From Absidia repens (taxonomy: Eukaryota > Mucoromycota > Mucoromycetes > Mucorales > Cunninghamellaceae): a DNA stretch of 64,000 nucleotides. Positions 55,409 to 64,000 of this stretch are shown piece by piece. Under the pieces are notes generated by a model that was given only the letters and a program-made list of their open reading frames with translations, was not told the DNA's origin and did not search any database. Position 1 is the first letter of the stretch; each line of letters opens with the position of its first letter. The stretch spans positions 62,001-126,000 of the forward strand of contig MCGE01000035.1 of assembly GCA_002105175.1 (NCBI GenBank), written 5' to 3'. The translations under genes were made by a program, and so were the position numbers.

Positions 55409-56710
55409 CCAAGTGGCTCCCTATCCAATCTCCTTTTATACTCATTTCCAAATTATTATCCTTATATGACATAGACCCTATCAACCTGTCTTGGTCAACC
55501 ACGATATGTTTGGATGCTCCACTTTGGTCCCTTTATCAAATCCCACCCACCCATTGGCTTCACAAGAAAAACAAAAAAAACAAGAAACACAATTATCATG
55601 CCCTTCGCGGCAAAGACGTCTTCTTCTCACGTGGCCCATACCAACCGCTCTCTTTATTACCGTCTGTTTCCCCGGATATTCCTCTCGGCCGAAGTTATCT
55701 CAAACAAATCCAATCGACAATTGGCCCCAACCCTCGTTTTTCGTTTGCTCCTCAAGTTGCTCTGGCTCTTACCCTCCATATGACCCCAATCATGACCCTC
55801 CCCCCTCTCATGGCCTTCAAATCTGGGACTGCATTCGAAAACCTCCTGCCAACAGCCAACATATCCGCTCCCTCCATTATCAATCCAACTACCCGGTGTT
55901 CTTTGGTCCGTCCCCATCTCCTCTCAACTGTGGATCCAATTCTGGAAAATAAGGCTCTCCCCTACAGCACGCAATGTTTGGTACCGTCTGCTTTTGAACA
56001 AATGGCCAGCTCTCACTCGCTTACACTATTTTATCCCCAATGATTCCCCTCTCCTTGCTGCCCCCATTGTCCTTCAATTACCAAACCACCAAACACCTCG
56101 CTCTCGAATGCTCTCCCAGCTATCTGTTTGGAAATCCCTTTGGCATCTATACTTTCCCGCCCTCGATTTCTCTCCTGACAGCATATGGTACTCTCTTCTT
56201 TTCCTTCGTCCGTCCCCATCTCCTCATTTCGTCAACAATACCCAATGGCTCCAACTACTTGGTTCCACTCTCCACTCCATTTGGAGATCCCACTGGGCAT
56301 ACACCTTTGAACGTATCCCAGTCCGCACCTCCACAATGCTCTCAACCGTTTCCTCCTCCTTTCAAGCTCTTCAACCTCCTCACACATCCTCTGTTGCTCC
56401 TTGTTGGTTTAGATGGTAAGTCTTGCATGCAATTGATATATAATTTAAAAAAAACCCCGCCATTCTCTTTAGCCAGTGACATTTATAACATCCCATGTTC
56501 CCTTTACTCCCTTTTACCTCCCCCTCCACCTACTTCGCCAGCTTAATCATTTCTCATATCACGTCTCCCCTCTCCCCGACCCTGGGTTTTTATCACCTTT
56601 GCCCCCTTTACCCCACATAATATTGTTGGCCACCGCTTTTATGACGCGAGACCAAGTCTTTATTTAAATAAATGACACATTACAAAAAAAAAAAAAAAAA
56701 AAAAAAAAAA
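55409..56710 (+). mobile_element. 5'-truncated LINE with poly(A) and target duplication
   Basis: The 3' end reads TTGGCCACCGCT, GAGACCAAGTCTTTATT, GACACATTAC and then an A28-class tract. The flanks AAAGTGATGG (55399-55408) and A-GTGATGG (to 56717) form a target duplication. Broken plus-strand frames resemble an ORF2 C-terminus: RNVWYRLLLNKW near 55975, then VWKSLWHLYFP and WLQLLGSTLHSIWRSHWAYTF at about 56120-56310. At least one frameshift separates them, so the copy is dead on arrival. Confidence 0.75.
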
Positions 56711-56759
56711 GTGATGGAAAAAAATCGTACATTTAATCCCTCTAGAGAGCAACCACAGA

Positions 56760-56945
56760 ATCATTTCAAATCCCGTCCGTATGATTTTTTCTTTTTTTTT
56801 TCCCCCTCTTTCTTTTCTTTTTACCCTTCATTTTTTCTTCAACATTGTAACCTCTTTAAGGTTTTGGTGATCTTAGATTAGTGTCAGGACTAGCTTAGAA
56901 GAGTTTTCAGAACAAGGATTACAACATGCATGGGGGGAACTGTTG
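56760..56945 (+). repeat. ATGGGGAAACCC element, copy 21 (truncated)
   Basis: Intact up to ACATGCATGGGG at about 56925-56936; then the sequence changes to unrelated DNA. It may have been cut by the insertion or rearrangement that placed the D4-D5 block here. Confidence 0.65.
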
Positions 56946-58243
56946 TAACCAAATAAAATTATATATACTAAAAACCTGTTTATTGCATAACAAAGAATAA
57001 AATATAAAATAAGAATCCGATAAAATAAAGAGAGGGGACGAGACAAAAAGTACTTACCGTTATATTGACAACGGTTTCGAGTATCAGTAAAAGAATAATA
57101 TAGGGTAGAGAAAAAAAGGAAAGAGAGATAAAAATATAAATGTCAAAATATAAATAAAGTCTAAATTCTAAAATGGAAGTCAGAGTAAATAAAGAGAAAT
57201 TAAAAGAGGATCGCTATCACAACAGAAGTCCCGCATTTTACTTTCTTACATTAATCAACATTATACAATAACACCAAATGATGGTTATATTTTTATTACA
57301 ATAACCACCACCACTTAACATCGGCAACATGATTGTCTCTTCTCTTTTTGTATTTGCAGACACGAAAGAACGATTCGCCCTCGTTCAGTTTTCCCCCATA
57401 GATGTGGAATGTTTTATCACTCATGGTACATAAGATAGTTCACTCTCTTTGGCCCATTCAGTGAGACAATGGGAGGCATAAAAGAGAATAACGGTAAAAA
57501 GTGAAATCGTCGGGGGTGGGGAGCCTTTGACATCCTCAGCTCCAAGTACCTAGTTTCATGTGTTCTTAACATCATATTGGGGTTTTTTTTGGTTTCCCCA
57601 ATTAGAGATCAATAAAAAATCAAAAAAAAAAAAATCACATAAGACGGCGTTTCAATATGATCGTCTTTCCTTTTATTGGATACCACCCGATTACTAAAAA
57701 AAAAAAAAAAAAAAAAAGATATCGGAACAGTCGCATGATGCCATAAAACTCTTGTATCTCTTTATTTTCCAAGTCAGTTAACGATGTAGCTTGATCAAGA
57801 CACGTGTGCGGGAAAGGTGATCGTCAACACGATGCAGTACTTTAATAATTGAGTTGTTTATCCGTTTATCAGCCGAAAGATTGACTGAAATCATCCTTTT
57901 TTCCAGCTCGACGTTACTCAAATTCATTTTTGTTTTTGGTAAGTGTGTGAGTAAAGGTGAGAATGTCTTTGTAAAAAAATAAACTAAAAAGAAAAGCTGT
58001 GCAACAAAATAAAGAAATACATAATCTCGAATGTTTTGATCTCAGTTCCCACAGAGACCTGTAGGAAAGTTGTTAATAAAATCAGTCTTTTTACTATTAA
58101 AAAAAAAAGAAAAAAAACCTGCTATCCATTGAGTAGGTCAGATTTAAGCTAGTCCCTTTAATCAACAACAACCTTAAAAAAAAGAGGGATGGCCTAAAAT
58201 TACTTTGCATAAACTCTAAATATTGAATTTTCTGTAATTCCTC
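56946..58243. other. D4 distal 5' flank
   Basis: From about 57240 it matches the D2 5' flank (47160-48150), including TAAGACGGCGTTTCAATATG near 57639 and an A24 tract near 57697. No gene is seen. Confidence 0.5.
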
Positions 58244-58263
58244 AAACGCTACACGTGTGACAG
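58244..58263 (+). promoter_or_regulatory. Shared upstream motif of D4
   Basis: AAACGCTACACGTGTGACAG; the palindrome CACGTG is retained, although D4 itself is damaged. Confidence 0.55.
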
Positions 58264-58411
58264 AAAAAAACACATTTCTGTATTTATTCCCTCTTTTAAC
58301 AGTTTTTTTTTTTTTTTTTTTCTTTTTTTTTTTGCGTTTTATCCCATTTCTTTACCACTTTTACTAAAGACTACCCCGGTCCTCTTTTTTAACCAATCTA
58401 TCCTTCGTAGT

Positions 58412-58981
58412 ATTAATTACGGTCAACCGAACTATTACCAAGTTATGTCTCAAGTGCCTCAGGAAAATTATAAACGTCTCAACCCAGATGATGCTATACG
58501 CTACGCTGCCGAACATAGCGGAAAAGGAGAGGATATGTTTGAATATGAATTGCTTGGGGCTTTGGGTGATGATTATGATGACAGCAGAGACTTTTCTTTA
58601 GGAGAAGTCAACGGATTGGCCGAATTACATGATTCTATTTATATTAAAAAGAGTACGGTGCAACCCGATGGTTTCGAAATAGGAAACGCAGCTGCTTTTC
58701 AAGCCCTCAAAATGACTACACACTCGGACCTTGGAACTGGTGCTATCCCCGATAAGTCCAAATTTATTGGACTAGCAATGGGTGAAGCTGTTAAACTTCT
58801 ACAAGAACTTTATGGAGGTGACAGTGAAAAATACCGAGCCAATCTACATATGGCTCTCCGTGTATCCACATCAACGGCGTTGCATTTTTATAGCCCCTAT
58901 CGTTAACTCACAAGGTGATCGTGGCGAATTCAATGTTGGTAGCGATGGCATTGATCCTTCTATGCCCACGAACATCGTGTA
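58412..58981 (+). pseudogene. D4, DUF7721-like, start lost and C-terminus frameshifted
   Basis: The family ATG is ATT here (ATTAATTACGG). An in-frame ATG at 58445 could start a 153-residue protein with intact DDAIRYAAEHSGKGED, AAAFQALKM and GLAMGEAVKLL blocks. After the TALHFY block the frame ends in TAA at 58904-58906. The homologous tail (DGIDPSMPTNIV, ending at about 58981) continues in another frame. It is a damaged copy of D2. Confidence 0.7.
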
Positions 58982-59236
58982 GTTTAACCTAATTTAGTTA
59001 ATAGTTTATGTTTTTATATTCTTGCCTTTATAAAATAAACGGAATGAATTACAACTCACAAAAAAAAAAAAAAAAAAAACCAAGCATAAACATAGATAGG
59101 TAAAAATAGGGCTAATGTAGCAACGGTAGGGTAGAAGTGCTAAACATATCTAATGTAAAGCGAGAGTCTGTGTATAAGAGAATCTACTGGTAAAAGGCAC
59201 ATTGTAATGACGAACGGTACACAAGACAAAACAAGA

Positions 59237-59560
59237 GGGTACTTTATTCAGACATTGGTATAAACTAAAATCAACTAAATCTACAAAGAAGACGTCTAAT
59301 GCTAAAAAGATCGGGTTTAAGAACAGTCATGCCAAGTCCGTGCGTTGTTCCCAGATCACGGATCTAGAATGAAAGGGTTTCCCCATGCATGTTTCCAACG
59401 CCCTAATTTGAATCCCTTTTATTTCTATGTCTAATACTAATCTAACATGACCAACACCTTAATGAGGTTAGCAATGATGAAGAGGCTCTGAAAGAAGCGA
59501 AAAAAAAAGGAGAAGGAGAGAAAATATCAAAAATAGAAAATCATGCGGACGGCGTTCAAG
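59237..59560 (-). repeat. ATGGGGAAACCC element, copy 22 (inverted)
   Basis: Intact inverted core at about 59370-59391. Minus-strand AATAAA near 59244. GCCGTCCGCATGATTTTC block near 59545. Counterpart of copy 19. Confidence 0.75.
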
Positions 59561-60311
59561 TATTCCTACCGTCCATTTGATCGGAAGCTCTTCGAAATCT
59601 AGCTCGCGGGATGATGGCCTTAAAACTCACGTAGCTGATATTTTATTTCTTTCTCTTCCATGCAAGCTAATGCTTCAAGTCGATCAAGCCTCAAGTAGCG
59701 GAATCATGTGCCATCATCAATATAGGGTACTGGATGAATCGAGAAGAAAACGGGTGCGTGGCAAATGTCATGATTACTTATCAGTTGATGAGTTGATACA
59801 TCGGCTGAATCGTGTCTCTTTTTCCACCTCTACTTTGTTTCAAGTTTGTTTTTGTACGTACAGTCATAAGAGTCAAAAAAAATCTCAGTTTTTTTTTTTT
59901 TATAAAAATAAAAATAATAATAATTATGAACTGTAAAATAAAAAAGTTAATAAATCATTTCCTGTGGACATCTCGGGTTCCCAGACTTGGAGATATAATT
60001 TGGCGGAAATTTTTTTAAAAAAAAAAGTAAACACTAAAAAATTCAGGTACCAAAATTTCATCAGAATAAATGACACAGAGACCACCCAAAGATATTAAAA
60101 ATCAGACTTTGGTAGTAAAAAAAAAAAAAAAAAAAAGTGATATTCATTGAACCTAGTAGGTTTCGACTTGATTCTTTATTTCAACAACATAAAAAAAAAG
60201 AAAAAAACCAACAAAGAAAGAAAAAAACCAACAAAGAAAGAAACAACAACCAAGTGTCAGCATAAATTTTCCCAACCCAAACTCTAACAATGGCATATTC
60301 TGCAACACCTT
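59561..60311. other. D5 distal 5' flank
   Basis: Counterpart of 49421-50083. Contains a duplicated AAAAAACCAACAAAGAAAG unit near 60202-60240. No gene is seen. Confidence 0.5.
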
Positions 60312-60331
60312 AAACGCCACAAGTGTGTCAG
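60312..60331 (+). promoter_or_regulatory. Shared upstream motif of D5
   Basis: AAACGCCACAAGTGTGTCAG, identical to the D3 motif. Confidence 0.55.
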
Positions 60332-60452
60332 AAAAGCACATTTCCTTCATCCTCCCTTTTAACAGTTTCTCTTTTTGCTCTTTGTTCCGTTTCTTTACCA
60401 ATATTACTGAAAACTGCCCCTGTCCTTTTTAACCAATCTAGCCATAGTAAGT

Positions 60453-61039
60453 ATGAATTACGATGAATCGAACGATTACCAAGCTGCGTCTCAGACGACA
60501 AGTGAATGTCCCGACGTGAATGAAGCTGCTCACTACGCTGCCCAACAAAGCGAAGAAGACCAAATTATATTTTCATCTGTATTGTCAACCGTTGTGGATG
60601 ATGATAACAACAAACGCCCCTGCTTTAGATCAAGAAGCAAATGAAATTGCTATTGCACATGATCGCATTTATAATCAAGATTGTATATCGCAAGCCTCTT
60701 CTGCGGATATTGGAAAAGCTGCTGCTTTACAAGCCTTCAAAATGACTACAAGAGCGGAACTGGCGCTATCCCCGGTTACAACGAGTTAGTTGGACTAGCC
60801 ATGGGTGAAGCTATGAAACTTCTGAAAGGTGATGGTGGAGTTGGTGGTGGACATCAAAACGAAACACTGCGTGTAGAAGGGGAACATCGATGAGCCTTTA
60901 TGTGTCAGCATATGGTGGTCCACAAAGTAGTGGTGGCGGTGGAAATAACGGGTGGGTGAGCCTTGCTAACCCTGGTAATTTCGACATCAAAGCCGGTAGC
61001 GGCGGCATGGATGCTGCTATGCTCTCTAAATTAGTGTAA
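60453..61039 (+). pseudogene. D5, DUF7721-like, multiple frameshifts
   Basis: It starts normally (MNYDESNDYQAASQTTSE, CPDVNEAAHYAAQQSEED). An extra C in CGCCCC near 60617 shifts the frame, a second shift follows near 60750, and a third lesion around 60875 precedes the tail (AAMLSKLV, stop 61037-61039). It is otherwise close to D3, whose early region it preserves in the original frame. Confidence 0.8.
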
Positions 61040-61124
61040 TTTAGCTTACTTTAGCTTAGTTTGTGTTTTTATTGCTGTCTTTACAAAATAAAGTGAATGA
61101 ATTACAACCCCCCCAAAAAAAAGA

Positions 61125-61240
61125 AGACTAAAGACGACCCAGTAGAACATTGCTTTCAAGGTATTTGATGGGGTCATAGGAAAACGAAAAAAAAAAAAAA
61201 AACATGAATAGCTCGACTTTATTTTTCTGTTAAATTCGCC
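61125..61240 (+). pseudogene. HET exon-1 and intron remnant after D5
   Basis: ACTAAAGACGACCCAGTAGAAC, CTTTCAAGGTATTTGATGGGG and the intron sequence match HET-7 at 50886-51000. The ATG is AAG and no exon 2 follows. Confidence 0.6.
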
Positions 61241-61742
61241 TCATTATGGTTACATTTCTTCCTCAAGAGCCCTAGTGAACTGTTAGCTGTTCTATGTCAC
61301 TTCATATCAAAGCCATCCGTCTGCCCGCTCATGTATTCATATGAATAAATCAGCAGTACCGTGAGTATATCCTGCGCGGTAGAGCGTTTTTTTTTTTCTT
61401 CTTTGCTCTTCCTGTCAATATTTTTGGCTTGCGTTCATAGGCAAAAAAAAAAAAAAAAATTAATAAAGGCCTTTTCGTCCTGTCGCCGTTCCTCTCAGAA
61501 CCCCAGCAATTGATTTATTGTTCTAAATCACATGATATGATATAACACACTACAGGCACACATATCTCTTCTCTTCTATTGCATTCGTACATTGTACAGC
61601 ACTACTGCGTAACATTACGAAAAAAAACAACAATATCATGATTATGTGGAGTTTTGCCGTCCGTAAAGGCTTTAGATGATTATTATGATTTTATTCTGAG
61701 GCAAAGAAATATTTCTATTTATTCATGATTGATCCATTTGTT
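61241..61742. other. Spacer before HET-8
   Basis: AT-rich with A/T tracts; it reaches the HET-8 3' flank near 61620. No gene is seen. Confidence 0.5.
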
Positions 61743-63879
61743 TTAATAGATATTGAAATGAGTGGTATTATCCTTGTTATAGTAATGACTGCATTCGTAT
61801 TCGTATATACTAGAATTCCAGTATACATCGCATAATGTCCATTTGTTTTCTATAAAACTCCCAATCAATGCAACACCATTGTAAATTGTGTATCTTTCTC
61901 TAATATCTGATGCTATGGATTTTATGTCATACTGAGGCAAAAAAACAATATCAAGTAAACTGTGTTTATCGAGCTGAAGATGATTGTATAGCATTTTTTT
62001 ATGTTGATACGCGTCTGAAAGATATTCACTATTATGAAGTTTCTGTTTTTGCACGTAATATTCCTTGGGCGTCAACTGAATGTAATACATGCTCGAATTC
62101 TTCGTACGACAGAGTTGAATTGCGCAAGATTCGTCGCTGATGTCGAAATTGCATGGCTGATCATCAACGAATTTGTAAATTTTCTCCCAATAGATATTCG
62201 ATGCAACAAAGGTTGGTACCACTTCATATGAATTGGATGAATGTCTGTGCCCTGACAAAAAGAAAAGGGTCCATTTATCTTTGGTATCCATGATCTCAAA
62301 TAGCTTCAATTTGACCGACATCATGGTATTGATTTCCCAAGAATCCACTTGATGGAGTTTGTCTTTATACTTGGATTGCGGCAAAATGGCGTAAAATCGA
62401 TCCTCTATGTGTAATCGTATACATATATATATAAATATATAAACTTTAGTACCGATTTGTTTCAAAAAAAAATAAGGTCAACTTACTATTTTTGCTGGCC
62501 TTGGACTTCAACATCATCTCAAAAAAGGTCTGTGTATTAAGTTGCTTGATAATTAAACGATGGAATAATAACTGGACAGGATTTGGGTCATGGAGGGGTT
62601 TTGGATAAATAAAGGAAGCATTTTGAACGATGGCGGAGAATGCAGGGTTGGTGAAATCGAAGTGAAAAAATGGCAAGCCGAATGTTTTATGATTCAGAAG
62701 GTGAATAAAACAATACTTGAGGTTGTTTTTCTTTTTGGCAATGTGGTATTCGCTAATCACCCAAACACGGTTAGACCAATCTTTAATGAGATCCTCCAAA
62801 AACTTCATGATTTGCTGGATAACATTTTTCCTTTTAATTAATTCATGAGTCCACGTCTTGTCACTTTTGCCGATTTTCATCCAGCGACGAACAGGTTCTT
62901 CCAAAATGATGTTAGCCACGTTATCGTAATGAAGCAAACTTGTATTCATAGGGTGCTCGTCGTCGTCGTCGCCGTTATTACCATGGACATCCTGGTATTT
63001 CTGAGTTTGATTTTTATAAAGTCAAGGTTTTCGTGAGAGCTTGTCAATAAGGATGCTTGATAGATTTCGCATAAAATATCAAGCGCGTCTTCAGGATGCT
63101 CAATATCATAAACATTTTGTTGCCAACTTGTAAATCCATCGGCCAAATATGTGGTGCATTTTGCCAACAATTGCCTTAATATACGATCCTTTGGCACTTC
63201 GGTTTTGTCAAGGAATTCATTGTCCATTTTAACGAGCTGGTGTGTATTTCCTTGAATCAGGTGATAAATATAGTCACAGTACTCTTGACAAAGATAGAAA
63301 ATTTTGTAATTCTCTGTAGAGATGCTTCTCAGGTGTTCCCTGTGAAGATCAGGTACAGCTAAAATATAGGTTGCTTTTTCGTAAATGTTGGACATTTGTT
63401 GAATCGTGGCTTTTCGTCGCTCATAATTCGTTTGATCTACACAGATGGCATCCACCCATACATATTTGATTGATTTCAAATCAGGCTCCTCGATCATCAT
63501 TTTGCAAATCCAATAAAAGTCAACCAAGTGAAACGATGTAATAGTTGCTAGGTAGCCAAGACTGGTATCAAATACTTGCTCTTGAAGTTCGCCCCAACGA
63601 TAAGATAGTGCCACAAATCTTAGGTCTTCCTCACTGCTTTCCAATGGTTTTTCAATACAATGTATTTTCTTATCTTCGGCAGCCTTTTCAATGTCAACAA
63701 GGACAACTTGAAATGGTTTTTGCTGTTGCTGCTGATGTTGTCGCTTTTGGACGTCCTCACTGGTTATGTCTATAGAGAAAGATAGTCAAGCATTTACAAC
63801 TAGTCGGTTTTTATTTCTTAGAAGACAAATAAGATAGTATACCTCTGAAACGATGTTCCACTGGGTTGTCATTAGTCAT
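61743..63879 (-). pseudogene. HET-8, HET-domain gene with one frameshift
   Basis: The exon model is complement(join(61743..62404, 62487..63769, 63843..63879)), with all splice sites conserved. The joined length is not a multiple of three because one base is missing near 63012, between the DFIKIK and QKYQDVHGNNG parts of exon 2. The HET part (ALSYRWGE, VWVDAICVDQTNYERRKATI) is therefore separated from the C-terminal half, which continues in another frame after an Asp-rich stretch. As the only lesion, it is either a young pseudogene or a sequence error. Restoring nothing else, the HET part alone would give a product of about 290 residues. Confidence 0.72.
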
Positions 63880-63937
63880 GTTGGTAGAGATTAGGAGAAA
63901 GAGGAAAAAAAGAGCTGTTAAGAAGAAGGAAAAGGAA

Positions 63938-63955
63938 ATACGTGTGTGGCGTTTG
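63938..63955 (-). promoter_or_regulatory. Shared upstream motif of HET-8
   Basis: Minus-strand CAAACGCCACACACGTAT, about 60-77 nt before the ATG, preceded by GAAGATGCCT as the CTCCTC-like part. Confidence 0.55.
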
Positions 63956-64000
63956 AGGCATCTTCAAAAATACACTAAAGAACGTAACACCAGCACCCCA

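Larger units (their letters stand above)
57240..61240. repeat. D4-D5 segmental block (decayed copy)
   Basis: Same order as 47160-51005 (5' flank, D gene, inverted element, D gene, HET exon 1), but both D genes are broken. Confidence 0.75.

Noticed and set aside
55402..56546. Several overlapping plus-strand frames of 89-213 codons, Pro/Ser/Leu-rich
   Set aside because: They fall within a 5'-truncated, frameshifted LINE with poly(A) and target duplication, so they are not host genes.
1..64000. CRISPR arrays, tRNA or rRNA genes, telomere repeats
   Set aside because: No regularly spaced repeats, cloverleaf sequence, rRNA core or TTAGGG-like arrays were recognised on either strand.

Overview
The window looks like nuclear DNA from a filamentous fungus, most probably a mucoralean (Mucoromycota). 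This is an inference from four things: the AT-rich intergenic DNA with very many A/T homopolymers; the short introns (66-102 nt) with GTATGT/GTAAGT-like donors; a mucoralean-looking F-box/LRR protein; and LINE-type retrotransposon remnants. No tRNA, rRNA or CRISPR locus was recognised, and there is no bacterial-style operon.

Most genes belong to three expanded families, labelled here for convenience. (1) HET-1 to HET-8 are multi-exon genes for 630-672 aa proteins with an N-terminal HET (heterokaryon-incompatibility) domain. Six are open and two are broken, and there are at least two exon-1 stubs. (2) SSP1 to SSP6 are small (121-125 aa) predicted secreted proteins with four conserved cysteines, all on the minus strand, one of them broken. 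(3) D1 to D5 are intronless genes for Ala/Gly-rich acidic proteins of about 185-190 aa that resemble the fungal DUF7721 type (tentative name). D1-D3 are open; D4 and D5 are broken. A single-copy F-box/LRR gene (52960-54649) sits between two copies of a duplicated D block.

Layout: HET-1 (+) at 2.4-4.4 kb. Two tandem segmental units, each with a minus-strand HET gene (HET-2, HET-3), at about 4.7-11.6 and 11.6-19.0 kb; the second carries a 1291-bp hAT-like element with a clean 8-bp target duplication. SSP1 pseudogene (19.4-19.8 kb) and a LINE fragment. A third unit (HET-4, 21.2-25.6 kb), SSP2, and a second hAT-like element that carries a nested LINE tail (27.0-28.5 kb). A fourth unit (HET-5, 28.5-33.0 kb). 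A run of SSP3-SSP6 (33.4-38.3 kb). HET-6 (+) at 39.6-41.7 kb. D1, D2, D3 and the HET-7 pseudogene (44.4-52.4 kb), the F-box gene, a 5'-truncated LINE (55.4-56.7 kb), the decayed D4-D5 copy (58.4-61.0 kb), and HET-8 (-) at the right end.

Two non-coding signals cut across the families. A shared upstream module built around AACGCCACACGTGTGTCAG-like sequence precedes both HET and D genes and suggests co-regulation. A dispersed element of about 250-350 bp with the core ATGGGGAAACCC, always followed in the same orientation by an AATAAA-type signal, occurs about 22 times in 64 kb. With the HET domains, the lineage-specific secreted proteins, and the mix of recent copies and decayed ones, the locus reads as a fast-evolving self/non-self recognition-type cluster. 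That role is inferred, not demonstrated.
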